Of a stretch of 64,000 nucleotides of DNA, positions 44,542 to 54,791 are shown one piece after another. This stretch comes from an uncultured Pseudomonadota bacterium (lineage in GTDB: Bacteria; Pseudomonadota; Gammaproteobacteria; Steroidobacterales; Woeseiaceae): NCBI GenBank assembly GCA_913055625.1, contig CAJXJW010000001.1, positions 620,001 through 684,000 on the forward strand, in the 5' to 3' direction. Positions within the stretch are counted from its first letter, which is position 1, and every line of letters starts with the position of its first letter. The notes below the pieces were generated by a model. That model saw only the letters and a program-made list of their open reading frames with translations. It searched no databases and was not told where the DNA came from. A program made the translations under genes and the position numbers.

Positions 44542-45252
44542 ATGCAAGCTTCCGACCTGACGGACCATATTTCCAGGCGCTTCAACAAGGACCTCGAAGA
44601 CCTGCGAAACATGGTGTTGTCGATGGGCGGTGTCGTCGAGACACAGCTCTCCCGTGCCATAGCCGCCATTGTCAGCGGCGACAGCGAGCTCGGCCTGAAG
44701 GTCGCGAATGACGACTACAAGGTCAACAAGCTCGAGGTCGCGATCGACGAGGAGTGCAACCGCCTGCTGGCGACGCGGTCACCTGCCGCCGGCGACCTGC
44801 GGCTGATCGTCGCCATCATCAAGACGATCACGGATCTCGAACGCATCGGTGACGAGGCGGAGAAGATAGGTTTCCTGGCCTCCAAGCTGGCGGCCATGGA
44901 TCGCCCGTCCGACTCTTACCGGGAACTCAAGAATCTCGGCACGCACGTGTCGCACATGCTTCGCGACGCCATGAACGCGTTCGCGCGACTCGACGTCGCC
45001 GATGCCACGGACGTCGTGCTCGAAGACGAGCGTGTGGACGACGAGTACGAGTTGATCCAGCGCCAGTGCATCACGTTCATGATGGAGGACCCGCGGAGCA
45101 TCAAGCGCGTCATGAACGTGACCTGGGCCGCGCGCTCTCTGGAGCGCATCGGCGACCACGCAAAGAACATCTGCGAGTACGTGATCTACATGGTCGAGGG
45201 CAAGGACGTGCGGCACACGGTGCTGGGCGACGACGAGACACCGGAAGACTGA
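44542..45252 (+). CDS. phoU: PhoU, regulator of phosphate signalling
   Basis: 236 residues from ATG 44542, which aligns with E. coli PhoU (HIS at residue 9); a GTG at 44533 is an alternative. Two three-helix PhoU domains with metal-binding motifs (EVAIDEECNRLLA, DLERIGDEAEKIG; ERVDDEYELIQRQ, SLERIGDHAKNI). Couples Pst transport to PhoR. Unusually it is not at the end of the pst operon but with phoBR and the porin. Confidence 0.96.
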   Translation: MQASDLTDHISRRFNKDLEDLRNMVLSMGGVVETQLSRAIAAIVSGDSELGLKVANDDYKVNKLEVAIDEECNRLLATRSPAAGDLRLIVAIIKTITDLERIGDEAEKIGFLASKLAAMDRPSDSYRELKNLGTHVSHMLRDAMNAFARLDVADATDVVLEDERVDDEYELIQRQCITFMMEDPRSIKRVMNVTWAARSLERIGDHAKNICEYVIYMVEGKDVRHTVLGDDETPED

Positions 45253-45755
45253 TGGGCATCGCGCTGCCGGGCCGTCGATGGCTCAACCTGGCCGGTTTTC
45301 TCGCGTGCGCGGGGATGATGGCCTACGCCCTCTACTCGCAGCACGTCCTGCTCTACGAGCCGTGCCCGCTGTGCATCCTGCAGCGCATCGCGGTCATTGG
45401 CATGGGCCTGGTGTTTGTCGCCGCGTTCGTGCACGATCCCGCGGCGCGCGGACTGCGCAGGTTCTATGCCGTGTTGCTCGCGGTGCCGGGCCTGTTCGGC
45501 ATCGGCATAGCCGGCTGGCACTTGCGACTGCAGTACCTGCCGCCGGGCGATGTGCCGGCCTGCGGTCCGAACCAGAGCCTGAACGACATGCTGGACACGC
45601 TGCCATTCCGCGAAGTGCTTACTCGGGTGTTCACCGGCTCCGGTGAGTGCGCGCAGATCGACTGGCAGTTGTTCGGGTTGTCGATGCCCGGCTGGGTCCT
45701 GGTCTGTGTGGCTGGCCTGCTGGCCGGTGGCGCCTGGAACCTGCTGCGTCGCTAG
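45252..45755 (+). CDS. dsbB: DsbB, disulfide-bond oxidoreductase
   Basis: 167 residues. Four membrane segments; redox pairs C38-C41 (EPCPLC) and C104/C133 (PACGPN, GECAQ). Re-oxidises DsbA with quinone. ATG shares one base with the phoU TGA (TGATG), so it is co-transcribed with phoU. Its stop shares CTAG with convergent dapE. Confidence 0.95.
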   Translation: MGIALPGRRWLNLAGFLACAGMMAYALYSQHVLLYEPCPLCILQRIAVIGMGLVFVAAFVHDPAARGLRRFYAVLLAVPGLFGIGIAGWHLRLQYLPPGDVPACGPNQSLNDMLDTLPFREVLTRVFTGSGECAQIDWQLFGLSMPGWVLVCVAGLLAGGAWNLLRR

Positions 45756-46912
45756 ATCGCGGCGGCGGGGCGCAGCAACCGCTCCAGGATTCGCCGATAG
45801 ATTCCGGTCAGCGCCACCACGTCGGCCATCCGCACGTGTTCATCAATCTTGTGGATCGAAGCATTCACCGGGCCGAGTTCGACGACGTCGACGCCGGCGG
45901 GTGAAATGAACCGCCCGTCCGACGTGCCGCCGCCGGTCGACAACTCCGGCGGGGCGCCGCAGGCTTCCGCGACGGTATCGGACACGGCGTCGATCAACAC
46001 GCCGGGCCGCGTCAGGAACGGCTCGCCACTCAGGTGCCAGTCAAGCGTGTAGTCCAGGCCGTGTGCGTCGAAGATGGCGTGCACCCGTTCGCGCAGCGCC
46101 TCGTGGTGCCACTCGGTCGAGTAGCGAAAATTGAAACGGGCCGTGAGTTCGGCGGGCGTCACGTTCACGGCGCCGCCGTCGGCATGGAGATTCACCACCT
46201 GGAAGCTCGTCGGCGGAAACCATTCATTGCCGTCATCCCAGTGCTCGGCGTACAGCGCCGCGAGCGCCGGCGCAAACCGGCCGATCGGATTGTCCGCGAG
46301 CTGCGGGTAGGCGACATGGCCCTGCGTGCCGTGTACCGTCAGCATGCCGCTCAGCGAACCGCGTCGGCCGATACGCACGATGTCGCCCAGGCGCTCGGCA
46401 CTCGAAGGCTCGCCAATGACGCACCAGTCGATCGACTCGTTCCGCGCAACGAGCGTCTCCACGACCTTCAGCGTACCGTCGCGTGCGCGGCCTTCCTCGT
46501 CGCTCGTGATGAGAAACGCGATGCTGCCGGCAGGCTCCGGACCGGTCGCGAGAAAGTCCTCGACCGCCACGACCATCGCGGCGAGCCCGCTCTTCATGTC
46601 GGCGGTACCGCGCCCGTACATCACGCCGTTCTTCAGCGTGGGCTCGAACGGGTCCGTGGACCAGTCTTCCTGCGCACCCGGCGGCACGACGTCCGTGTGG
46701 CCGGCGAAACAAAAGACCGGCCCGGCGGAGCCGCGCCGCGCCCACAGGTTCGTGACGTCGCCGAACGGCAGCGATTCGCAGGTGAAGCCGAGGCGCTCGA
46801 GTCGTTCGGCCAGCAGCGCCTGGCAGCCGGCGTCGGCCGGGGTCACCGAGGGCCGACGGACGAGATCGGCCAGCAGCGACGCCACGCGGGCGTCCGTCGG
46901 GTCGTGGCTCAT
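45752..46912 (-). CDS. dapE: DapE, succinyl-diaminopimelate desuccinylase
   Basis: 386 residues from ATG 46912 ([13 protein letters not shown]); in-frame codons further out lie in an AT-rich intergenic stretch. M20 metallopeptidase fold: [53 protein letters not shown]. Late step of diaminopimelate/lysine synthesis. Partner of dapD and dapA in this window. Confidence 0.96.
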   Translation of the reverse strand: MSHDPTDARVASLLADLVRRPSVTPADAGCQALLAERLERLGFTCESLPFGDVTNLWARRGSAGPVFCFAGHTDVVPPGAQEDWSTDPFEPTLKNGVMYGRGTADMKSGLAAMVVAVEDFLATGPEPAGSIAFLITSDEEGRARDGTLKVVETLVARNESIDWCVIGEPSSAERLGDIVRIGRRGSLSGMLTVHGTQGHVAYPQLADNPIGRFAPALAALYAEHWDDGNEWFPPTSFQVVNLHADGGAVNVTPAELTARFNFRYSTEWHHEALRERVHAIFDAHGLDYTLDWHLSGEPFLTRPGVLIDAVSDTVAEACGAPPELSTGGGTSDGRFISPAGVDVVELGPVNASIHKIDEHVRMADVVALTGIYRRILERLLRPAAAI

Positions 46913-47078
46913 AGCTGATATCGTATCTTGGAAAGCATCGTAAGGATTAGAAAAATATAATAAAAAATTCGATTTTCCCGCCCCGGATAGAAGCACGGTC
47001 GTGCCCCGGCTGCAACAAATCGGTAACAAAGCCCCGCTAAGCTTGCAGACCTCTCATTCATGCCTCCCGGGAGAAAAC
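46913..47078. other. AT-rich divergent intergenic region dapE / pstS
   Basis: 166 bases with a long A/T run (about 46949-46978), in strong contrast to the surroundings; suitable for promoters and an UP element on either side. Holds the candidate pstS Pho box at 47010-47027. No gene seen. Confidence 0.5.
47010..47027 (+). promoter_or_regulatory. Candidate Pho box of pstS
   Basis: CTGCAAC, spacer AAAT, CGGTAAC; two heptamers at 11-bp pitch 52 bases upstream of the pstS GTG. One mismatch per unit to CTGTAAC. Confidence 0.5.
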
Positions 47079-48140
47079 GTGGCACAGAGAAACACAGCCA
47101 GGCTCGCACTGGCAAGCGCAGCCGTGGCCGTCGCGCTGGCAGGTCATGCCGCGGCGCAGTCGGCGCGCGACTACATCTACATCGTCGGCTCGTCGACGGT
47201 CTACCCGTTCGCGACGGTGGTGGCCGAGCGTTTCGGCCGGAGCACGGACTTCCGGACACCCAAGGTCGAATCGACCGGTTCCGGCGGTGGCCTCAAGCTG
47301 TTCTGCGACGGCGTCGGGGTCGACTACCCGGATATCGCGAATTCGTCGCGGGCAATCAAGCAAAGCGAGGTCGAGACCTGCCGGTCCAACGGTGTGGACG
47401 AGATCGTCGAGGTGAAGATCGGTTACGACGGCATCGTCGTCGCGAGCAGCATCAGTTCTCCGCCGGCGAACTTCAGCCGGCGCGACATCTTCCTTGCCCT
47501 GGCGAAGCAGGTACCCGGCGCCCTGGAGGGGAGCCTGGTCGAGAATCCCTACCGCACCTGGCGGGACGTGAACCCGGCGCTGCCGGCGACGCGCATCGAG
47601 GTGCTCGGGCCGCCGCCGACGTCGGGCACGCGCGACGCGTTCGTCGAACTCGCGATGGAAGGCGGATGTGCCGAGATCCCGTGGATCGCCGCGCTGGAGA
47701 AGAGCGACCGCGACCGGTTCCGCGCGATCTGCCATACTGTTCGCGAGGACGGCGCGTTCGTCGAAGCTGGCGAGAACGACAACCTGATCGTGCAGAAGCT
47801 CGAAGCGAACCCGGAGGCGTTTGGCATCTTCGGCTTCAGCTTCCTCGACCAGAATACGGAAAAGGTGCGCGGTGCGGCCGTCGACGGGGTCGAGCCCACG
47901 TTCGACGCGATTGCCGACGGCGACTATCCGATTTCGAGACCGTTGTATTTTTATGCCAAGAAGGCGCACGTCGACGTGATCCCGGGGCTCCGCAATTACC
48001 TCCGGGAATTCACGAGCGAACGTGCGTGGGGTGAGGAGGGCTACCTGTCGGAGCGCGGCCTGATCCCGATGCCCGATGACGAGCGTCGCGCCGTCGCCAA
48101 GGACGTCCGTGAGCTCAATCCGTTGACCGCGGCCCGGTAG
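47079..48140 (+). CDS. pstS: PstS, periplasmic phosphate-binding protein
   Basis: 353 residues from GTG 47079, behind GGGAGA. Signal peptide ending GHAAAQS, then IVGSSTVYPFATVVAERF and phosphate-binding loop ESTGSGGGLKLFC, and PPTSGTRDAFVELA. First gene of pstSCAB. Confidence 0.94.
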   Translation: MAQRNTARLALASAAVAVALAGHAAAQSARDYIYIVGSSTVYPFATVVAERFGRSTDFRTPKVESTGSGGGLKLFCDGVGVDYPDIANSSRAIKQSEVETCRSNGVDEIVEVKIGYDGIVVASSISSPPANFSRRDIFLALAKQVPGALEGSLVENPYRTWRDVNPALPATRIEVLGPPPTSGTRDAFVELAMEGGCAEIPWIAALEKSDRDRFRAICHTVREDGAFVEAGENDNLIVQKLEANPEAFGIFGFSFLDQNTEKVRGAAVDGVEPTFDAIADGDYPISRPLYFYAKKAHVDVIPGLRNYLREFTSERAWGEEGYLSERGLIPMPDDERRAVAKDVRELNPLTAAR

Positions 48141-48194
48141 TCCGCCACGAACGTGCGGCCCGGGCCTGGGCCGCACGAGAGCGACAGACGACGC

Positions 48195-49583
48195 ATGCAG
48201 AACACGACGCTGATACTCCTGCTGGCCGGGATGGCCGCCGCTGCTTTCTATCTCGGCAGGAGCCGCTCCCTGGCGCTCGTCGGCGGCGTGTCGAACAGCG
48301 CCATGCTGCACTCCCTGCCGGGCTATTACGGCTACTTCACCGCGGTCTGGTGCCTGCTGCCGGCGCTCGCGGTCATGCTCGTCTGGGTGCTGGCCGAGCC
48401 GCGCGTCGTGATCGCGCTCGTCGTCGACGGGCTGGCCGAGTCGCAGAAGAACCTGTCGGCCGGCGAACTGAACCTGCTCGTGAACAATATCCGGAACCTT
48501 GCCGCTGGCGACGCGGTCAGCGGGTCGGTGGACGCGAGCCTGCAGGCCGCGGCTGACCGCTACAATGCGCTCGTCGGCGTCAGCCGCTGGATGCTCGCGG
48601 GGCTCGTGCTGGGGATCGCGACGCTCGGCGCGCTGTCCGCCTGGCGCCGTATCCGTCCGGACCTGCGCGCGCGCAACCGGGTCGAGAGGGTTATCGAGTA
48701 CCTGCTCATCGCCGCGTCGAGCATCGCAATCCTTACGACGATCGGTATCGTCCTTTCCGTGCTGTTCGAGGCGCTGCGGTTCTTCCAGAAGGTCCCGTTC
48801 ACGGAGTTCCTGTTCGGCCTGAACTGGAGTCCGCAGACGGCGATTCGTGCGGACCAGGTCGGGTCGTCGGGCAGCTTCGGCGCCGTGCCGCTGTTCGCGG
48901 GTACGCTGCTGATCACCGTGATCGCGATGTGCGTCGCGGTGCCGGTCGGCCTGATGACGGCCATTTATCTCGCGGAGTACTCGTCGAACCGGGTTCGCGC
49001 CATCGCGAAACCCCTGCTCGAGATCCTGGCCGGTATTCCGACCGTGGTGTACGGCTTCTTCGCTGCGCTGACGGTCGCGCCGTGGGTGCGGCGAACCGGC
49101 GAGGCGCTGGGCATCGAGGTCGCGTCGGAGAGCGCTCTGGCGGCCGGCCTCGTCATGGGCATCATGATCATCCCGCTGGTGTCGTCGCTGTCGGACGACG
49201 CAATTCACGCCGTGCCGTCGTCGATGCGCGACGGGGCGCTGGGCCTCGGCTCGACGCGCTCGGAGACGATGACGCGCGTCATCCTGCCGGCGGCGCTGCC
49301 CGGGATTGTCGGCGGCATTCTGCTGGCCGTGTCGCGGGCCATCGGCGAGACGATGATCGTCGTCATGGCCGCGGGGTTGGCGGCGAACCTGACGGCAAAC
49401 CCGTTCGAGGCCGTGACGACGGTGACGGTCCAGATCGTGACCCTGCTGGTCGGCGACCAGGAATTCGACAGTGCGAAAACGCTCGCTGCCTTCGCGCTCG
49501 GGCTCGTGCTGTTCGTCATGACACTGTGTCTGAACGTCGTGGGACTCAGCGTCGTCCGCAAGTACCGGGAACAGTATGAGTAG
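48195..49583 (+). CDS. pstC: PstC, phosphate transporter permease
   Basis: 462 residues from ATG 48195, longer than E. coli PstC (319). An N-terminal ~190-residue region with two membrane segments and a periplasmic stretch precedes the standard permease with SGSFGAVPLFAGTLLIT and the EAA-type loop GALGLGSTRSETMTRVILPAALPG. The extension is common in some proteobacterial PstC. Overlaps pstA by 8 bases. Confidence 0.94.
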   Translation: MQNTTLILLLAGMAAAAFYLGRSRSLALVGGVSNSAMLHSLPGYYGYFTAVWCLLPALAVMLVWVLAEPRVVIALVVDGLAESQKNLSAGELNLLVNNIRNLAAGDAVSGSVDASLQAAADRYNALVGVSRWMLAGLVLGIATLGALSAWRRIRPDLRARNRVERVIEYLLIAASSIAILTTIGIVLSVLFEALRFFQKVPFTEFLFGLNWSPQTAIRADQVGSSGSFGAVPLFAGTLLITVIAMCVAVPVGLMTAIYLAEYSSNRVRAIAKPLLEILAGIPTVVYGFFAALTVAPWVRRTGEALGIEVASESALAAGLVMGIMIIPLVSSLSDDAIHAVPSSMRDGALGLGSTRSETMTRVILPAALPGIVGGILLAVSRAIGETMIVVMAAGLAANLTANPFEAVTTVTVQIVTLLVGDQEFDSAKTLAAFALGLVLFVMTLCLNVVGLSVVRKYREQYE

Positions 49584-50871
49584 CGCCGACGATCCTTCCG
49601 CGCACTCGGCCACGCGCCGGAAAGTCGAGGCCGGTCTGGCCCGGCGCCGGCTGCGGGAGCGCCTGTTCAAGGGCTTCGGCTTGGCGGCGACGGCCGTCGG
49701 CATCCTGTTCCTGTGTGTCTTCGTCTACACCCTGGTGGCGCAGGGCGCGTCGGCATTCCGGCAGACCGAACTACAGCTCGACGTGCACTTCGACCGCGAC
49801 GTTCTTGCGCCGGACGGTGAGCTCGACCTGGAGTACGCGGACTTCGATGCGATCCCGCGGGACGCATTGCGCGCGATGTTCCCCGACGTGACGTCGCGCG
49901 GCGACAGGCGCGAACTGAATCGACTGATCAGCATCGCCGCCGGCTTCCAGATCCGCGACATGCTCGTCGACGACCCGTCGCTGCTCGGCGAGACGCGCAC
50001 GGTCCGGGTTCCCGCGGCGGCGAACGTCGACATGCTCGTGAAGGGGCACATCGACCGGGCGCTCGACGAGGCACTGCGGCCGGTGTCCGATCGCCAGGTG
50101 CAGTGGATCGAGGCGCTGCAGGCGAACGGCCGGATCGAGCAGCACTTCAATACCGCGTTGTTCACGAACGGCGACTCCCGGGAGCCCGAACTCGCGGGCA
50201 TACGCGGCGCGCTGATGGGCTCGCTGTACATGCTGCTGGTGACGGTCGTGCTCGCGTTTCCAATCGGCGTCGCCGCCGCGATCTACCTGGAGGAGTTCGC
50301 GCCGCGCAGTCGCTGGTCGGACCTGATCGAGGTCAACATCAACAATCTGGCCGCCGTGCCGTCGATCGTGTTCGGCCTGCTGGGGCTGGCGGTCTTCATC
50401 AACTGGATGGCGCTGCCGCGTTCGGCGCCGCTGGTCGGCGGCCTCGTGCTCTCGCTGTTGACCCTGCCGGTCATCATCATCGCGTCGCGCGCGGCGATCC
50501 AGTCCGTCCCGCCGTCCATACGCGAGGCCGCGCTGGGGCTCGGCGCGTCGCGCATGCAGGTGGTTTTTCACCACGTGCTGCCACTTGCGCTGCCGGGCAT
50601 GCTGACCGGCACGATCATCGGCATGAGCCGCGCGCTCGGCGAATCGGCCCCGCTGCTGATGATCGGCATGGTGGCGTTCATCGTCGACGTGCCGGGCGGG
50701 TTTACGGACCCGGCCACGGCGCTGCCGGTGCAGATCTACCTGTGGGCGGACAGCCCGGAGCGGGCCTTCGCCGAGCGGACGTCGGCGGCCATCCTCGTGC
50801 TGCTCGGGTTCCTGCTCGTGATGAACCTGGCGGCCGTCATCATCCGCAAGCGCATGGAGCGCAAGTGGTAG
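49576..50871 (+). CDS. pstA: PstA, phosphate transporter permease
   Basis: 431 residues. TM1 (about 35-55), then a ~150-residue periplasmic insertion before the permease core; EAA-type loop [26 protein letters not shown]. coli PstA has 296 residues, so the insertion is the oddity and is matched by that of PstC. Confidence 0.94.
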   Translation: MSSADDPSAHSATRRKVEAGLARRRLRERLFKGFGLAATAVGILFLCVFVYTLVAQGASAFRQTELQLDVHFDRDVLAPDGELDLEYADFDAIPRDALRAMFPDVTSRGDRRELNRLISIAAGFQIRDMLVDDPSLLGETRTVRVPAAANVDMLVKGHIDRALDEALRPVSDRQVQWIEALQANGRIEQHFNTALFTNGDSREPELAGIRGALMGSLYMLLVTVVLAFPIGVAAAIYLEEFAPRSRWSDLIEVNINNLAAVPSIVFGLLGLAVFINWMALPRSAPLVGGLVLSLLTLPVIIIASRAAIQSVPPSIREAALGLGASRMQVVFHHVLPLALPGMLTGTIIGMSRALGESAPLLMIGMVAFIVDVPGGFTDPATALPVQIYLWADSPERAFAERTSAAILVLLGFLLVMNLAAVIIRKRMERKW

Positions 50872-50912
50872 TGCCCAGGGAAACTCTGAGTTTGAGCGCG
50901 GGAGACACCTGT

Positions 50913-51845
50913 ATGACAATGCCCGGCATGAGTGAAGCCGAAGTGACCCACGCGCAGCAGGCGCCGACCGACGTCGAGCCCGAGCGGCCGAGCGCGCCGC
51001 CGCCGCGCCGCGCCGCGCCGCACGGCGAGCGCCAGCACGTCCGCGTCTCCGGGCTGTCGGACGAGACGGTCGGCGATATCCACTGCGACAACCCGTTCAT
51101 GGTCGCGCGCAACGTGAACGTTCACTATGGCGAGAACCACGCGATTCAGGACGTCAGCCTCGATATCGGCAAGGAGCAGGTCATTGCGCTGATCGGTCCG
51201 TCCGGCTGCGGCAAGTCGACGTTCCTGCGATGCCTGAACCGGATGAACGACTCGATCGAGTCGGCGCGTGTGACCGGATCGATCTCGCTCGATGGCCAGG
51301 ACATCTACAGCCGGGACCTGGACCCGGTCGCGCTGCGGGCGCGGGTCGGCATGGTGTTCCAGAAACCGAACCCGTTCCCGAAGAGCATTTATGACAACGT
51401 CGCGTACGGCCCCAGGATCCACGGGCTCGCGGCGGACCGGGCGGAGCTGGACGACATCGTGCACACGAGCCTGGAACGCGCCGGGCTGCTGCAGGAGGTC
51501 AAGGACCGGCTCGACGAGCCGGGCACCGGCCTGTCCGGCGGCCAGCAGCAGCGCCTGTGCATCGCGCGGACGATCGCGGTGAACCCGGAAGTCATTTTGA
51601 TGGACGAGCCTTGTTCCGCGCTCGACCCGATCGCGACCGCGCGCATCGAGGACCTGATGGACGAGCTGTCACGCGACTACGCGATCGTCATCGTCACGCA
51701 CTCGATGCAGCAGGCCGCCCGCGTGTCGCGCCGCGTCGCGTATTTTCACCTCGGTCGCCTGGTCGAGGTCGACGACACCGACCGCATTTTCACGAACCCG
51801 CAGCACAAGCTCACGGAAGACTACATCACCGGCCGTATTGGCTGA
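50913..51845 (+). CDS. pstB: PstB, phosphate transporter ATPase
   Basis: 310 residues from ATG 50913 behind GGGAGA. Walker [14 protein letters not shown], signature [16 protein letters not shown], Walker [24 protein letters not shown] Pro/Arg-rich N-terminal tail of ~55 residues is absent from E. coli PstB. Cytosolic motor of PstSCAB. Confidence 0.96.
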   Translation: MTMPGMSEAEVTHAQQAPTDVEPERPSAPPPRRAAPHGERQHVRVSGLSDETVGDIHCDNPFMVARNVNVHYGENHAIQDVSLDIGKEQVIALIGPSGCGKSTFLRCLNRMNDSIESARVTGSISLDGQDIYSRDLDPVALRARVGMVFQKPNPFPKSIYDNVAYGPRIHGLAADRAELDDIVHTSLERAGLLQEVKDRLDEPGTGLSGGQQQRLCIARTIAVNPEVILMDEPCSALDPIATARIEDLMDELSRDYAIVIVTHSMQQAARVSRRVAYFHLGRLVEVDDTDRIFTNPQHKLTEDYITGRIG

Positions 51846-51862
51846 GCGGCGCGAGTCGACGG

Positions 51863-53455
51863 TCAATACAGCGCGTTGAGCGCGAGGAAGGCCAGCGAAC
51901 TCAGCAGCGCCGCGACCGGGAGCGTGATGACCCAGGCGAGCGCGATCGGCGTCATCAGGCCCCAGTTCGTCTGCCGGTTCACCAACCCGATGCCGAGTAC
52001 CGCGCCGATCAGGATATGGGTGCTCGAGACCGGGATGCCGAGCATCGAGGCCAGCATGACGACCGCCGCGGCCGCCAGTTCCGCTGAGAAGCCTGAAGCC
52101 GGGTGCATCTTCGTCAGCGAATGCCCGACGGTCCGGATGACGTCCTTGCCGATGAACCAAAGCCCGCAGATCAGCGCGACACCGAACGTGACCATCGCCT
52201 CGGGCGGGATCGAGGCTTCGTGTTCGATCGAGCCGGTGCGCAGCACATCGAGAATGGCGGCGAACGGGCCGATGGCGTTTGCTATGTCGTTCGAGCCGTG
52301 GCTGAACGCAAAACCCGCGGCGGTGAAGACCTGCATCCAGCTGAAAAGCAGGAACGTCGAGCGGCCGAGCGATTTCCCGTGCAGCGTCTTCGCGAAAATG
52401 AACAGCGCCATCCAGACGCCGGCGCCGACCATGCCCATGATCAGGTAATTGACAAGGGTCGTGAGGCCCAGGTCGATGTTCTTCAGCCCCTTGAACAGCA
52501 GCATGGCCGTGATGATCATCGAGCCCAGCGCGGCGATCAGCGGAACCCAGGTCTGCAATGCGCGGTAAGCCTGGATCTCGTCGCGTCGGCGGTTGATGCG
52601 GTAGATGTCGCGGTAGTAGTCGGACTCGAGGTCGTCGGGTGTGAAGTCTTCATCGGTCAGCGACTGCAGGTCGCGGGCCATCGCGTGCGTGTACGAGATC
52701 TGCTGAATCTCGGTCAGCCGGTCAAATGCTTCCTTGTAGTCGCGGCGCACCTTTTGTTTCTCGGCACGGATGCTCTTGAGCTGGTTTTCCGCGTCCTCGT
52801 TGTAATTGAGCACGTATTTCTTGATCTGCGAGAAGAGTGCGAAGGACGCCAGGCCGCCGAGCAGCGGCGACAACACCCAGGACAGCGCGATCGTGCCGAT
52901 CCGGTCCCAATGCACGAGGCCCAGCGCCGAATCCGTTCCCTCGAGGATGATGCCCAGCGTGATCGAGCTGCCGACGATCGCGCCGACGATCGAGTGCGTC
53001 GTGGACACCGGGTAGCCCTTGCGGGTCGCAAACAGCAGCCAGAAGGCCGCCGCGACCAGCGCAGACATCATCACGTAGACGAATTGCTCGGGTCGTACGC
53101 CGACGTTCGACAGGTCAACAATACCGCCGCGAATCGTGCTCGTGACCTCGCCGCCGGCGATGACCGCGCCGCTGACCTCGAAGATCGCGGCGACGATCAG
53201 GGCCTGCCGGATCGTCAGCGTGCCGGCACCGACGCTGGTGCCGAAGGAATTGGCGACGTCGTTGCCGCCGATGTTGAAGGCCATGAAGACGCCGAACAGC
53301 GTCGCGAGCGCGAAGAGCAGCGCGTGGTTGCCGTTCGTGTAGCCGAGGCCCCAGTACAGAAAATAGATGCCGACAGCAGCCAGCATGGACCCGAAGAACA
53401 GGCTGGTCTTCGAAATCCGGAACTGTGCGTTCGCCGGCGCTTCTGCTTCGTCCAT
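51863..53455 (-). CDS. PiT-family inorganic phosphate transporter
   Basis: 530 residues from ATG 53455, with GGGGAG upstream. Two PHO4 halves with the signature [19 protein letters not shown] (about 60-80) and [16 protein letters not shown] (about 385-400), separated by a large charged cytosolic loop (about 215-300). Low-affinity phosphate symport. Convergent with pstB. Confidence 0.94.
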   Translation of the reverse strand: MDEAEAPANAQFRISKTSLFFGSMLAAVGIYFLYWGLGYTNGNHALLFALATLFGVFMAFNIGGNDVANSFGTSVGAGTLTIRQALIVAAIFEVSGAVIAGGEVTSTIRGGIVDLSNVGVRPEQFVYVMMSALVAAAFWLLFATRKGYPVSTTHSIVGAIVGSSITLGIILEGTDSALGLVHWDRIGTIALSWVLSPLLGGLASFALFSQIKKYVLNYNEDAENQLKSIRAEKQKVRRDYKEAFDRLTEIQQISYTHAMARDLQSLTDEDFTPDDLESDYYRDIYRINRRRDEIQAYRALQTWVPLIAALGSMIITAMLLFKGLKNIDLGLTTLVNYLIMGMVGAGVWMALFIFAKTLHGKSLGRSTFLLFSWMQVFTAAGFAFSHGSNDIANAIGPFAAILDVLRTGSIEHEASIPPEAMVTFGVALICGLWFIGKDVIRTVGHSLTKMHPASGFSAELAAAAVVMLASMLGIPVSSTHILIGAVLGIGLVNRQTNWGLMTPIALAWVITLPVAALLSSLAFLALNALY

Positions 53456-53574
53456 TCCGCTCCCCGCCGCCAGCACGCGTCGTCCCCGGCGATGGGAACA
53501 GGCCAGTCGGGCAAAAACAGGAGCGTATTACGCGGGTATTACAGAAAAATGTCGGTCAGGCGCCGGCACCGGGA

Positions 53575-53953
53575 TCAGGCGAGCTTCTCCAGGAACTCGG
53601 TGAAGCGCTTCTCGGAGAAGCCGACCGCGATGTAGTCGCGGTGTTCGAGGACCGGCCGCTTCAGCAGGGTCGGCTGGTCCAGTATGGCGGCGAGCGCCTT
53701 GTCCCGGTTCATGTCCGCGCGGTCCGCCTCCGGCACCTTGCGCCAGGTCAGGCTCTGGCGGTTCAGCAGTCGGGTCCAGTCGATACGGTCGGCCCAGCGC
53801 TCGAGCATCTGGATGTTCAGGCCGTCCTCGCGCACGTCGTGGAAGTCGAACGGGATGTCGTGATCCTTCAGGTAGCGTTGCGCCTTGCGGCACGAATCGC
53901 AGCTACGGATCCCGAATACCGTCAGCGTTTCCTTGCCGGGCCGGGCGTTCACG

Positions 53954-53964
<11 letters not shown>
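53575..53964 (-). CDS. ArsC/Spx-family protein YffB-like
   Basis: 129 residues. Thioredoxin-like ArsC fold with CDSC at residues 22-25 ([15 protein letters not shown]) and LNRQSLTWR and LKRPVLEH. In gammaproteobacteria yffB is a neighbour of dap genes; here it overlaps the dapD 3' end by 11 bases. True arsenate reductase activity is doubtful for this subfamily. Confidence 0.88.
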
Positions 53965-54769
<805 letters not shown>

Positions 54770-54791
54770 CGCTACGTCCTTCTCCTCGTCG

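Noticed and set aside
52103..53635. 510-codon plus-strand frame over the phosphate transporter
   Set aside because: Shadow of the PiT gene with its two [12 protein letters not shown] signatures on the minus strand.
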